Notes: generated from the sequence alone by a model not told the origin. A stretch of 64,000 nt of DNA from Melitaea cinxia (GCF_905220565.1 NC_059403.1:4092001-4156000), one strand, 5' to 3'; shown: positions 20,262-32,756, numbered from the stretch's first letter. A program made the numbers and translations.

Positions 20262-22171
20262 CAGTAACATGCAAAAATAGGTAAACTTACTTAGTTTAGA
20301 ATTTTGCTACAGAAAGATTGATCTAAAAAGATCTGATAGTTTAAAATAAATCAAGTAAATTTATCTGAACATTTATTAATGATTTTTTTGATTATGGAAA
20401 TTCTATCTTAGTTATTAAAATTACACCAAACGTAACTTCGTAACTAACTAACCTAACCAAGAGCTCTAGGTAATTTTATCATGCACGAAAATAAATTAAA
20501 TAAATTATTATTGAATAATCGTCTTTATTGAAAATTAAACAATTATGCGCCGTAGTGCCGACCATACAAAATAAATAATGAAACTAATCATGCAATAGTA
20601 TTCAGTCTGAGATCTTTTTTTTTATTGGATAATTATTATCACAGTCGCAATTATAAATTACACTATCATCTTAATCGCTCACTTTCAAAAAAAAATATAT
20701 AACTCACATTTTTAGTAAATGAATTATGAATTTTTAATAAGTTAACTATTAAAAATAGTAAACTAAACAAATAAAATTCTTGTAAAATAACAGCAAAATT
20801 AGTTGGAGTGATGATAAGTGTAATTTTTTTAACATAGTTATTATAATTGCTATCCTTAATTACTATAATAACAAGGAACTGAGGATAAAAAAGAAATATG
20901 TTGTACAAGTAAAAATATCTAAGCTCTAATATACTTCCACTTTATTTTAAGTTAACTTGTATACATGACACTGTCACAAAATATATTAACAATTTAAAAT
21001 ATATAAACCACATAAATTACAATTGAGTTCTGTAGGTAAAATCTACTAAGTGGTTTCGAAGGAAAATTTCATAACAAGTGAAAATACGTTAATACAAATA
21101 AATGAAATATTAAATACATGAAAACCACACTAAGTTCATATTCCTAAGGTTAAGAATGTCGTAACTGCTGGATATTCTTAAAATAGCTTTTTTTGGTTGT
21201 TTAGTAAGCACAAGATGTAGATCTGACCGAAATAACTCAATATCTAAGCGACAACAAAACTCATCGTAGAGCTATGAGATATAGACCAAAAGACGCAGAA
21301 AAATCTGGCGGTTCGAATGGTATATATAACTCATTTTACAGATTTATGTCGGTTAGTAAGGATTGCCTTTCAAGCGTCGATATGTTATTTATTTCTCTGT
21401 ATATTTATAGAAAAAACCTCTTACCGGTAGAACTTGCAACCTACTCACAAAAATTGTGAGATACTTTTTACGAGCGATTGACAATAATTATTGAGTGCCT
21501 GCTCAATACAAATAAATACAATAATTTATAAAGTTGCGTAAGTAAGTAAGGTAGGTTAGTAAACTTTGGGTCCACGAGGACTTATCCGATAATTGTATTT
21601 AGTGGTTATCGAAATATATGATAAGTATTATTTATAGTGTACCTAAGTTTTTGTAAGTATTTAATTTGTTATATCAAAAATCCAAAAAATAAAATGCTTT
21701 ACTTGCCTTAAAATGGTTGGAATAAAGACAAACGCGCCAAGGAATATAGATAATTGTGTCTAGGTTTCGTTTTCAGTAAATTTATTATAATAAATTATAG
21801 TACCTGGGTGACCAAGCTTAGCTCGGTATTTTTTATTTCAATAAATCGTGTTTTTTGGAAATCATATTTAAATACGAGTATAATACGACATAATAATAAA
21901 AATATGAAGTGGTTATTTAAATAAAAAAAGAAAGGAAAAAATCGATCTAGATTAACAATTTCTTACATGCCAAAATTGTGCTAAATCAATTTAATTATTT
22001 TCAGATTATTGAGAAAAGTAAATGTATGAGATTTTTGAAATGATGAATTGATTGAAATGTTTACACTATTGCGGGCGTATCTTTTCATTTAACTTAACAG
22101 AAACCAAATTGATATAACTTAATTTCGGTTTAATATAAGTGACATAAGATTTTAAGTATTTGTGTAATAAA
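20262..22171. other. AT-rich stretch without a gene
   Basis: No conserved coding sequence seen. 21280-21480 looks like an inverted, degraded relative of the tRNA-like piece at 15085-15230 (shared word TTGCCTTTCAAGCGTCGATA). The rest is simple AT-rich sequence. Confidence 0.5.
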
Positions 22172-22400
22172 TCTACACAAATAAATAAAATTGGAGTGTT
22201 TGTTTGTAATATTAAAATAACCTCTTTTTACTAAATTCATATGGATACATATACGAAAAAGACATTTTTTTTCAATTTTTGTGTCTGTCTATCTGTTTGT
22301 TCCGGCTAATCTCTGAAACGGCTGGATCATTTTTGACGGGAGTTTTACTGGCAGATAGCCGATGTAATAAAGAGTAACTTAGGCTTTATTTAAAAAAAAT
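22172..22400 (+). mobile_element. Helitron (Lep1/ISE-like), 5' part only
   Basis: Begins A|TCTACACAAATAAATAAAA and runs through GGCTAATCTCTGAAACGGCTGG and GATAGCCGATG, matching the copy at 23816. The GC-rich 3' end and CTAG are missing. Confidence 0.75.
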
Positions 22401-23815
22401 ATTTGTAAAATATATTTGTTGTCAGGACAAGTTTTGATTAAAGGGGAAAAAATTACTATAGAATAGAGCAGTGCGAAGTTTGTCACGTTAGTTAGTTAAT
22501 AAACAAAATGATTTAGTTATTTGCTTACGCTTCAATCATTCTAAATCCAAAAGATACTGGGAACTATAAACGATGAAGATAAAAAAGAAAAAAAAAACTA
22601 ACTGACGTACGTTTTGCGTTATGTAGCGTTTTTTTACTTTAAATTAAAATGTTACTATAGTAAACTAGTACGTAGTTACTATAATAAATTTACACTCCTT
22701 ATGTCCTTTGTTTATTGTATAAACTTCTTTAAAACAACCTATTTATTTTAAATGTCGAAAACACCGTAATCTAAGCTCAAGTGGTAGGAGTAATGTATTT
22801 CTTTCGGCTCTAGCGGATTTCGTCTTTATCGTATTTTAAGTCCTGTAGGTTGTGTACCTACGCTTTCCCAAAGCAAATTGTGTCAAGGGATCGATAATAC
22901 CAAAATTTATACATAAATAATCGTGAGGAATCGGAAATACGTAAAATCTTTCATGGGTCGCGTTTCCAATAAGTAATTCATGTCAAACTGTAGGAATACA
23001 TGAACTTTTGACAAAAAAAAAAAAAAACAAACAGATCATAATTTTTCAAAGTGTATTTGGAGTAGATAATTTTCAATATGCATGCTTTGCATTTAACGTA
23101 TGCCTGCAATTTTTTCTGTAAGTCAGGTCACTTAGAAGACAAGTAATTTCTAATACCGTTACTTTTATATCAACAATTAGAACATCGCAAGACAGATCGT
23201 CCGTATTTCTTGCGAATGATGAAGAATGAGTGAGAAAAGTATCTCTCTCGGAAGTAAATTGTCTATTTTACAATATTATCATAAAAGGCTCATTTGAAAT
23301 TGATTTTTGATATCATTAAAAAAATATACTTTTAATAATTAGCGTCAAATAATAATTTTGATAAATTTAAGTTTAAGAGAACTAAATGCAATTTTGTTAG
23401 TATTAAGATAACATATTATATACACAGTACTATTAAACGTCAAATAGTTCTAGACTTAAACTTTTGTTAATTTTTTTTGGACCACCGAGAAGTTTACTCT
23501 ACACGTGTAAACAAATCTTATTATAAGCTTCTATTCTTAGTTAAGCCTCAATGTGAACTTAATTATATAGGTGACAACTGCATTCATACATAAAATGACT
23601 CAAATTTAGAAACTTAATAACCACTAAAGTTAATAAAGCAATATCGGGTCTATCAGACATTCAACTACCACAATAACAATATTTTCATAATAAAAATAAA
23701 TCAATCAAATCAATAGTCTTACTAATGAAATTTTCACAATTTTAATTTTTGACTTTAACTCACAATTTTCTTATATTTTCATTGTCTTAAATTATACAAA
23801 AGTTATGATAAATTA
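22401..23815. other. AT-rich stretch without a gene
   Basis: Nothing recognisable; a few A runs (near 23010) and short ORFs without family resemblance. Confidence 0.5.
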
Positions 23816-24395
23816 TCTATAGAAATAAATAAAATTGGAGTGTCTGTTTGTAATATTAAAATAAACGCTTTTCAATAAATGCATACGGATGTATACACGG
23901 TACATATACCAAAAAAAAAAAATTTGTTTTTACAATTTTTGTCTGTCTGTCTGTTTGTTCCGGCTAATCTTTGAAACGGCTGGACCGATTTTGACGGGAC
24001 TTTCAATAGCAGATAGCCGATGCAATAAGGAGTAACTGAAGCTACTTTTATTTTACAAATTTGTCTATTTTATAACTTTGCGAACTGTGTTTGCCGTGGT
24101 CTGGGTGTTTGTGCAGTTCTTTTGGGTCTCCCCACCGTGCCTCGGAGAGCAAGTTAAGCCGTCGGTCCTAGTTACTATCATGTACACCTGATAGCGATTG
24201 TTACTCATAATAGGGAATATATCCACCAACCCGCATTGGAGCAGCGTGGTGGATTAAGCTCTGATCCTTCTCCTACATGGGGAAAGAGGCCTATGCCCAG
24301 TAGTGGGATATTACAGGCTGAAGCGTATAACTTTGCGAACTGAACAATAACTTTTTTGTTAAATTTAACGTGGACGAAGACGCGGGCTCAGCTAG
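23816..24395 (+). mobile_element. Helitron (Lep1/ISE-like) interrupted by a SINE
   Basis: Starts TCTATAGAAATAAATAAAA after A23815 and ends CAGCTAG before T24396, with the stem ACGTGGACGAAGACGCGGGC near the 3' end. Without the SINE and its duplication (255 bp) it is about 325 bp, like the full copy at 26927. Confidence 0.88.
24088..24325 (+). mobile_element. 5'-truncated SINE nested in the Helitron
   Basis: Same body and 3' end (GGCCTATGCCCAGTAGTGGG ... GGCTGAAGCG) as the full SINE at 31708, lacking the tRNA head. It is flanked by an exact 17-bp duplication TATAACTTTGCGAACTG (24071-24087 and 24326-24342), the mark of LINE-machinery insertion. Confidence 0.92.
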
Positions 24396-24774
24396 TATGT
24401 TATAATTTAGAAGTTTTCACATTGAACTGTAACTATTAAAGAGAAAATTAAATTTTACTACGTAATATAGAATATGAGGTATAAGAGAAATTGTATTCAA
24501 AGCTACAAATAACGAAATCAAAGTGATTACTCCCGAGACCCGAATTTATCACCGGGACAAAATTGCTAAATGAAACAACAGGAAATTTCTTTTCTCCGTT
24601 CGTTTTTCGTATTAATTTTGATCAACGTTTGCTAGAATGAAATGTTCTTTATTGTGATAGTTTGCCTTCAAGAATGTTTATGTTTTAAATAAGAGACAAC
24701 TATTGGTAATAGATCATCGAAATGTATTTTAAGTTAACAGAAACTGTTAAATATACTGTACTTAAGTTGTTTGA

Positions 24775-25330
24775 ATGACGAAGGGTAAAGTTAGGATAAT
24801 AAGGGTACGGAGGCGGTCAACCGTTGCCGCCATCGCTCACCAGAGAGACCTCGCCGAAGAGGCGGTTTCCCGGAGTGGACTGTTGCGGGCGACCGCTTTG
24901 GATATGTCCAACGAGTTCAACTCTCTGCCCTGGGAGGCGGTGAAGGCCGCGCTGGCATTTCACGGCGTTCCGCGGTATTTACAGTCGCTCATCGCGGAAT
25001 ATTTTGCGGGCAGTGCGGTAGAGTTCCCGACGTGCGGCGGCGGACTTGCAAGGCGGTCAATGTCTTGCGACGTTCCACAGGGCTCGGTTCTCGTGCCGCT
25101 CCTGTGGACGGCGGAAAACAAGCGCGTGGCCTACCCAGCGTGATGTGAACAGTGCGCCGCCTTATCGGCGGTCAACGGAACAGATCTCAGTTCGGTCAGC
25201 GGTGACAGGTCGGCAGTGAGGAGAACTGGAATGCCGTTTCCTCCTTCTGTAGCACCGTGCTGGAGGCACCCGTTAGGGATTCCCTCTGGGTCAACAAAAT
25301 AAAAAAGGACAGTAAGTGTAGGTATTCGTG
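24775..25330 (+). pseudogene. Fragment of a LINE reverse transcriptase (R1/jockey-like)
   Basis: The frame 24775-25143 reads as RT: ALDMSNEFNSLPWEAVKAAL (the palm motif, normally DxSxAFN) followed by MSCDVPQGSVLVPLLW (normally GVPQGSVLGPLLW). It stops before the YADD region, and the following 190 bp up to about 25330 are GC-rich and rearranged, possibly 3' sequence of the same element. The GC content is far above the surroundings. Truncated at both ends and with altered motif residues, it cannot work. Confidence 0.8.
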
Positions 25331-25649
25331 TCACAATATCCGATTAAATAAAAATTTGAAATAAAAATTGAAAAATGATTTTAACATATAAATTGATAAC
25401 GTTTATTTCATTCATTAATGTTATCAACTCGAATATAATATTATATTTAAGTATTATTCTTACTGTAAGAAGAAGTTGGTGGTTAAACAGAATTTCTTGA
25501 ATGTCAAAAAATTGCCAAAATCAAACAATATGGAGTCAATGATATACATTTGATCAGTGTTCTTTATTATATTTATTCATATTTATGTATGTTTTGGAGT
25601 TTAATCTAAGTAACAATATAAGGCCTGTAGCATGAAAAAAATATGGGTA

Positions 25650-26115
25650 CGGAAATCGTATTGAACAAGTGACGTTTGACAGCGTATTTAGCTGTGAGTT
25701 TAAGATATAGGTATAATAAATAGTATACCAATATTTACTATACCGATACGAATAGCAAGTGTCAGTTCATGTTTGAATTTTTTCTTTTTTATTTATTTTT
25801 TGACGTGACAACGTCTAATAAATCTATGAACGGAGGCTGCACGAAAAAAAGATGACTCGTTGCCTAGTTACGCATACAGTCCCGTTACGCTCATTGTACT
25901 ATGTTGATTGGCCTATGCGTCGAGGAGATCAAACGATGTTTTGTTATGACGTTGTCACGTTAAACTATCGTCCGTAAACCAACTTTACAGACAACCAATC
26001 TTTTTTTAAATAATTATTATTCTATTCAATTAATAGAACATTTTAATTTTTAGATATCACGCTAATCTTTTTAGGAACTAAACTCCAATCGTGTGTCAGA
26101 GCTGACACACTCTTT
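25650..26115 (+). mobile_element. Dispersed repeat carrying an ACGTGACAACGTC inverted-end unit
   Basis: The outer parts (GATATAGGTATA ... ACCGATACGAATAGC on the left; TTTTAATTTTTAGATAT to GTGTCAG on the right) match 50755-51270. The middle has perfect 13-bp inverted ends ACGTGACAACGTC (25803-25815) and GACGTTGTCACGT (25948-25960), 158 bp overall, probably a MITE. No coding sequence. Confidence 0.6.
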
Positions 26116-26384
26116 AATTAATCTCTTAAACTGTATCTTTTATAAAATTAAAGTAAAATATATATGAGTGTTGATATTGGTAAATACATGCAATGAAAAG
26201 ATGTCGTTTATGAATAAAACAATCCGGTTGTTGGGATGAAAAGTGTATAAGTTACATTACTAAAGAGGTTGAATTGAAAGTCAAATTAGACTTTCAGGTA
26301 TGAGAAGGTATTTTTAACAAAGATTATTTTAGCATTTTTAGTGTTCTGGTCAATAAATAAACCCTTAAAGGTTCATACACCCCA

Positions 26385-26520
26385 CACACAAAAACCTAAA
26401 CGCCCAGAGTAAGATAAAAACCTATACAAAACTTTTTCACGAAAGAGAATCGAACCTGCAACTCTTAGCGCTACATTCTGCAGTACGGATGCACCAACTT
26501 GTCGTCAAACTTGGCTAATT
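26385..26520 (-). mobile_element. tRNA-headed SINE fragment
   Basis: On the minus strand it has a B box-like GGTTCGATTCTC followed by a body with TGGGCGTTTAGG and a tail of AT-rich sequence. It resembles the copies at 34615 and 56041 and the remnant in eIF3b intron 7. Confidence 0.55.
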
Positions 26521-26926
26521 GACTGTATCATATATTAATATACACAGTTTTATAACCCTGTCGCTTATAGTCGTAATGCAATATTTTATAGCCTTCCTAG
26601 TTCCTCACTCGTGCCTAAAGAGTGCTGGCTAAACCCTGTTACTAACTACATATACCCGTGACTTTGTTCGTCATCGCTTCCACTTAGTTACCTATAAAGT
26701 CAAATTCATAATCATACATAGCTTAAAATGAGCGGTACTTTTGAAGGTTCATTAACATTTATTGTTTCAAGTTATTTTGGTTTTATGCTTTGGATTATGA
26801 TGTCTGTAATTTTTTAAACCTCAATCCAAAGGCGTTAAAATTTATTCGGGCCAATCGTTAATATATCATATTTCTATGAAAAAAAGAATGAATCAAATCG
26901 GCCAACGCATTAATGCCTATAATATA

Positions 26927-27248
26927 CTAGCTGTGCCGGCGACTTCGCCCGCGTGGAAAATAACAAAAAACTTATTGTTCAGTTCGCAGAGATAAAATAA
27001 ATACATTTCTAAAATAAAACTAGCCTAAGTTACTTCTTCTTACATCTGCTATCTGCCAGCGAAAGTCCCGTTAAAATGGGTTCACCCTATTCAGAGTTAG
27101 CCGAAACAAACAGACAGACCGACAGACAACAATTGAAAAAAAAATGTTATTTTAGTATATTTACCATGTATATATTCATATGCATTTATTAAAAAGCGGT
27201 TATTTTAATATTATAAACAAACACTCCAATTTTATTTATTTGTATAGA
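26927..27248 (-). mobile_element. Full-length non-autonomous Helitron (Lep1/ISE-like)
   Basis: Minus-strand TC start at 27248 and CTAG end at 26927, inserted between A and T. It contains the same TTTGTTTCGGCTAA and GATAGCAGATG words as the copies at 22172 and 23816, and a GC-rich stem next to the CTAG. Confidence 0.88.
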
Positions 27249-27494
27249 TAACTACGTATATATATCCACTTTCATCCCATTATGGGAACTCTGCCAAATT
27301 AAGGGGTAGAAAGTATCGAGTGACCTCTCTCGTAGTATAAACTCAAATCGTGGCCAGATTCTTTTAAGTTCTGTATAGATAGAAAAGATACTCCAAAATC
27401 AGTAAAAAAGGAAAAAAAATTTAGGCTTTAGGCAGGTATTGATGATAGGTAGTTCTCAGAAAGTACGTTAAAATATCTTCAATCGGACGGATTT

Positions 27495-27800
27495 TTTTGG
27501 TGGCAAACAAGGTGGCAAGCTATTATTTGATTCGTCTGATGGTAAGCGCATACCGTAGTTTTTTCATACCACCAACACATTACCAGAGCATTGCCGGCGC
27601 GTTGGCGATCCTGTCCCTCAACCTTCCCCAGGTACTATGACTTACCGCAGGAAAACAACACCACTTGAGGGTAGTATTATTTATTTAAGGAGATGACCTT
27701 CTGTAAGGTCCCTCTGTCCCTTTCTGTAACTTCCCCAGTCGATTTGCTCCAAATCTAGAGTAAGACATTTCCTGCTCTACCCTACCTCAATACAACGATT
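27495..27800 (+). repeat. Copy of the CTGGTGGTAAGCG dispersed repeat family
   Basis: Shares GATGGTAAGCGCATACCGTAG, the CTTCTGTAAGGT word and CATTTCCTGCTCTACCCTAC with 50875-51160, 49940-50040 and 53660-53867. No TIR or coding sequence is evident. Confidence 0.65.
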
Positions 27801-28069
27801 TACATTTTGATTATAAGAATAATTGCAGTATGTATACTGCAATTCTCGTCAGTTCGTTAGTAAAACGGAACAATCTACGCCTGAAGAACCGTAATAGGTA
27901 AACAATTGAAATTTTCAATTTATGTTAGGTTTATTCACGATTACAATGTACGAGTATGTTGTCCCTGATTTCCTGGAACGGTACAACTATCGTCACTTCT
28001 CTTTTATTATTATAAGAATATAATTATTTTCTATATATATATATATTTTTTAATAATTACTTTATAGAA

Positions 28070-28194
28070 ATATAGGATGAGATATATAGCTTCGGCTACA
28101 TTTATTTTAGAAATTTATTTATTTTATAACTCTGCGTACACAACACTAACTCTTTTGTTAAATTTCACGCGGACGAAGTCGCGGGCACAGCTAG
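28070..28194 (+). mobile_element. Helitron 3' end fragment
   Basis: Ends with the stem CGCGGACGAAGTCGCGGGC and CAGCTAG before T28195, as in the copy at 23816. The 5' half is missing. Confidence 0.8.
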
Positions 28195-28264
28195 TTTATA
28201 ATATTTTCTTATGTGATAGATAATTTATTTTAATCAAATGTATTTGTTTTAAATATAAAAATGT

Positions 28265-28520
28265 AAGAAAATTCCCTCAATGAACGCGCATGAGCGTAGC
28301 GCCCGGCTACGTTCATTCAGCGCGTCTCTCTTCAGTTTGCCTGAAAAACTGTGAACGCACGCACGGACTTGTTTACCCGCCAAGCGAACTAAACTCGAAT
28401 TAATTTAAATTTATTTCGTTATTCGTGTCCACCTTACAGTGAGTGTGAAGAGGTCCTATATAATTTTGAGTGAAATGATCTGAATTAAGTGATTTTTTAT
28501 TAGTGTCTGCAAATAATCGG
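28265..28520 (+). promoter_or_regulatory. Candidate promoter and untranslated first exon of an unseen gene
   Basis: A local rise in GC and CpG (28280-28390: CGCGCATGAGCG, GCGCCCGGC) stands out from AT-rich surroundings and has no relative elsewhere in the window. TTCAGTTT at 28331-28338 matches the arthropod initiator TCAGT. Further on, AATAATCG is followed by GTAAGTGTTT (28520 onward), a near-perfect splice donor. No ATG-started long frame lies between, so this would be a 5' UTR exon with coding exons beyond the window. It may instead be a repeat I cannot recognise. Confidence 0.35.
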
Positions 28521-29804
28521 TAAGTGTTTATTGTATAATTTTACACTTATTAATTATCATGAGTGTTTAATTGATATGGACGTAGCGCGTTGGAATTTGT
28601 TTCTATTAAAGTTTTTAGACGTTATTTATATTTTTTTATTATTGTGCGTCAGATATCTTAGTAGTAAACATCTGTGATGTAATTTTAGACTGTCAACTTT
28701 CTTTATCGCTTGTAAAATATTAATGACTCTCTTTGATGATGTGAAAACACGACAACAGTTATAATTTTAATTTTATAATAAAATAGGAAACATCAAGTAA
28801 AATTAAAATTTGATAATTCAAGTGCTATTTCAAATAGAATTATACTCATAAATTAAGTTCATAGTTAAGTATATTAAATTACTAACCCTAAACCAAGACA
28901 TTTTATTGTAATTGTTCAAATCACCCACATAACATGAATCTTATGCGATATTGTCACATTAGACATAAAAAGTGTTAAAAAAAACTTCGTAACTTTATAT
29001 ATTTTATATAATTATATAGTTGCGTAGGTTTTTCATGAAATGTTAACGTTTTCGGTGATACATCAAGAAGGGTTTTGAAGAAATCTATCATCATTAGTGA
29101 CGTCTTATCGCTCCTAGCTCGGGATGAGTCGGCTGTCATTTTTTTCTTCCGACTAAGCAGGTTTGGGGATTTCCTAACTACGAGTCTAGAACATTTACTT
29201 TTTTTTTATACTCGTATGTCATTTTATTTATTTAGCGTTTTGCTACTGTTTTTTTTTTGTACTGACGATGAGAACATGAAAGTGTTATAATAAAAAAAAT
29301 ACAGTTAACCAAAATCTTTTTTTATTAAAACTCTGTTTTATCTTCTCATGTATTTTTTCCATTTGGAACAATTTTGGTATAATCTGTTGTATCAAAATAT
29401 GTTTAGTAACGTCTATTAGATTGCGAGACTCTGAAAAAAGAGGTTGATTACGTTACAGACACTTTTTTAATGATTTCTAAATCTAATCATTTGCAACATA
29501 TTAAATGTTAGTAAACTATCGCACCAAGAAGTACATAAATTACATTTACAAACATTCCTTTACACATCTCAAGCACTTGCTCGTTATCATTCCTACGTAA
29601 TATATGTCGTTTCATACTAAAGGTGTATTATATTGTGAAGCTCTACAACTGTTCTGTTAACGACCTTACGATTCTATTTGTATAGAGCTTGGATGTAAAA
29701 GTGTTACTGTCCTGTGGGAGCTGATTGTATGTGATGAAGGTTTATGGTCTCAATGGCTTGTCTGAACTTAAAATCGAAATTGAACTAAAACAATATATTA
29801 ATTA
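28521..29804. other. AT-rich stretch without a gene
   Basis: Possibly intronic if the first exon at 28.3 kb is real. The 71-codon ORF at 29075-29290 is T-rich, without recognised family, and not believable as a gene. Confidence 0.45.
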
Positions 29805-31049
29805 CTAGCGACCCGCCCCGGCTTCGCACGGGTGCATTGCTGATGCTAAATACACTACAGAAATACAATATATCTTTGGAATATACACTACGTTTTTTAC
29901 TTTAGAAACAAAAGATAATCAACGATCATGAAAAACAAAAGATACCTATTCTATTCAATTTTTTTTTTAACTGAAATACCTCAACTTAAACTACGATTTT
30001 AATTTAATTAAAAATACTTTGCTATTCGTTCGACTAAAAACAAAAGATAATCAACAATCATCAACAACAAAACATACCTATTCTATTAAGTTCTTTTTCT
30101 GAACTTACATACCTCAACTTAAATTACGATTTTTGAAAATAATTTCCCTAATATTAAATTGATCTAACTCTAAATTTTAACCAAGATCATGTTAGAAAAT
30201 TCCAATACAAAAATTATGGTTAATCTTATCTAACCGTATGTACTTATACTAATTATTACTATAAGTGCGATTTAAAAATTAACCTTACAATAAAATGTAA
30301 TTTATATTTTAAAACTACTATCATACAATTACTTATCGTAAGTTACTTATAATTACTGATACGTTGTCGCGCTGAAAAGCACTGTTTTATTAAGTATTGT
30401 TATTTTCCTCGCTAGAGAGCTCCGATAATAAACGCATCCGATCGCTGCTAAATTCAAACTGCCGCCACCGCCCGCCGGCCGGTGCCGCCGCAAACGCTAC
30501 GTCCCGCAATTTTTAAATCTGTGATATCTTCGAAAATATTTATATAAATCATATGCTGTAAAGTGCCATATAGATCTATATTCAATCAACAATGTATTTA
30601 AGGTATTTAATTGGATAAGGATTAATGCTGTATTGGTTAAAATCGCTTCGAAAATTAGCCATTATTTGTCGTAAAAAGTAAATGACAAAAAAATGTTATT
30701 GTGGGATATCCATAAGAGATAGGTATATACCATCGCGGAGTTTTCTGTAGACCTTTTCAATGTGTACAATACTTAGTACATTATTTTGATAAATCTCGTA
30801 GGGTTCAGCCTGCGTTTGCAATTTAAGCGAAAAAAATAATTATTATTTACGACATAACATTAGAAAACTCAAAAATAACAGTATTTCTCCACTATTTAAT
30901 GGATGTTATTATACATATAAACCTTCCTCTTGAATCAATCTATCTATTAAAAAGAACCGCATCAAAATCAGTTGCGTAGTTTTAAAGATTTAAGCGTACA
31001 TACATGAGCAGGGACAGAAAAAGCGACTTTGTTTTATACTATGTAGTGA
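29805..31049 (-). mobile_element. Non-autonomous Helitron, 1245 bp
   Basis: Minus-strand start TCACTACATAGTATAAAAC at 31049, end GGGTCGCTAG at 29805, with A/T flanks. Before the CTAG it has the GC-rich stem GTGCGAAGCCGGGGCGGG. A GC-rich block at 30405-30515 is unlike the rest. The copy at 35855 shares the same end. No Rep/helicase is encoded. Confidence 0.85.
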
Positions 31050-31707
31050 TAGTATTCTGTATTTTAATATCCATATTTATGTATTTGTTTCTTTGAATTA
31101 AATATATTATAAATTTTCAAAGTTGTAGGCTATATAGCTTGTTCGACTGTTAGGCATAGGATATTGATTATAAACGCGGTTCGTAAAGAAATTTTTGGAA
31201 GCCGGCAAAAAACGTCCGTAACGAAAATGCGTAGAAAAACATTTAGATTTTTTGATAAACTATTTAGAGCTATATAAGTGTAAGCAGTGAATGTTCCTCA
31301 GGTATTTTTGAAGTAAAAATATACGTTTTTTAAGATTCGTGAGCCGTACGCTTAAAACCGAAGATCTGTGATCCGGAAGAAACTCTGTTATGTACATGAA
31401 TATAGTGCAGTAACCATAGCAGCTGGTAACGGTACTAGATCTCGAATCCAATGTCTGCTATAACAAACGTTCTATATGCTACGCAGATGTTGTATGTAGG
31501 TACCGATGTTGTTTGAACCTTTGTGTTTGTGTTGTGGTGGTTACTGGACTCCTGGTGCAGAATTTTTATCTTACTAAATAAATTTATACTACCGTATATG
31601 TGTATGCAAATATGCATTTATCACGTATATATTTAAAGCAGACAATCAGAATATGGGCTTTAGGAAATATCTGTGTAAATTTATTAGCTTATAATGTACT
31701 TGTATAT

Positions 31708-32060
31708 GATGTATTGACGCCGCGTTGGCGCAACGGTTACAGCACGTACGGATTGTACCTGTTGCGCTGGCGGTTGCGGGTTCGATCCCCGCATGCGACA
31801 ATCATTTTTATGGCCACATACAGGTGTTTGCCGTGATCTGGGTGTTTGTGCAGTCCTTGTGGGTCTCCCCACCGTGCCTCGGAGAGCACGTTAAGCCGCC
31901 GTCCCGGTTGTTATCATATACACCTGATAGCGATCGTTACTCATAGTAGGGAATATATCCGCCAACCCGCATTGAAGCAGCGTGGTGGATTAAGCTCTGA
32001 TCCTTCTCCTACATGGGGAAAGAGGCCTATGCCCAGTAGTGGGATATTACAGGCTGAAGC
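31708..32060 (+). mobile_element. Full-length tRNA-derived SINE
   Basis: 353 bp flanked by an exact 12-bp duplication GTACTTGTATAT (31696-31707 and 32061-32072). The 5' head has RNA polymerase III boxes: TTGGCGCAACGG (A box, 31725-31736) and GGGTTCGATCCCC (B box, about 31778-31790). The body and the tail GGCCTATGCCCAGTAGTGGG to GGCTGAAGC match copies at 24088, 35040, 43671, 58537 and 59815. A tRNA gene is ruled out by the element-wide duplication. Confidence 0.93.
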
Positions 32061-32756
32061 GTACTTGTATATTTTAATCGTTGTTAATTTTTTTTTCGTT
32101 TTTTCGTTTCGAAGATTAATTTTCTTGTTTCATAATCATAGCGATACAAAGGTTCATTAAGTTTAGAAAAATCAATATGGTGCTTCAGCGAAGAAATGTT
32201 ACTTGCATTCTTGTGGCCAACCGTGCTCTCTTTAACTCCTTGCGGTTATGAATTGAACAGAAATATGTTCAACTTTAAATTTGTTTTTACTGCTACTATT
32301 ATTTAAAAAACATAGTTCATTGTTTTATGCACTTACTAGAGAATCATGTACCTACATGCATACTCGGGGTGTTCTAGTGCAAGAGTTCGAAGAACTACGA
32401 CGATCCACGGTTCGATTCTTAACTTAATAGATGCTTATAATTGTAATTATTTAATGATTTTTTGTTATAAGTATTTCTCTCTCTTTTAAGAATTTTCCCC
32501 ACAATAACTTGTAAGATGTAAAGTCTTTGGCTCAGATTATTTTTGTAAAACCCTAATCATGATCGTCATTCATGGTAGGTAAATAATCCGGTAATTTGCA
32601 GTAGAGCAGCGCGACGTATTAAGCAGTAGTGGAACTTTTGGCAGGCTGATTCACGAAGGTTCAGTTCAATTCAGACGTACTTAGCTTTGATTTTTTAAGT
32701 CATAGTTTTTGCAATGAGTTTTGTAATTTTTCCTACCTATACTTTTGTATTTGTTT

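Noticed and set aside
24775..25143. 122-codon GC-rich frame as a host gene
   Set aside because: The motifs are those of a LINE reverse transcriptase, truncated on both sides.
31722..31798. tRNA gene candidate with A and B boxes
   Set aside because: It is the head of a 353-bp SINE with a target duplication around the whole unit; no proper cloverleaf with anticodon arm could be drawn.
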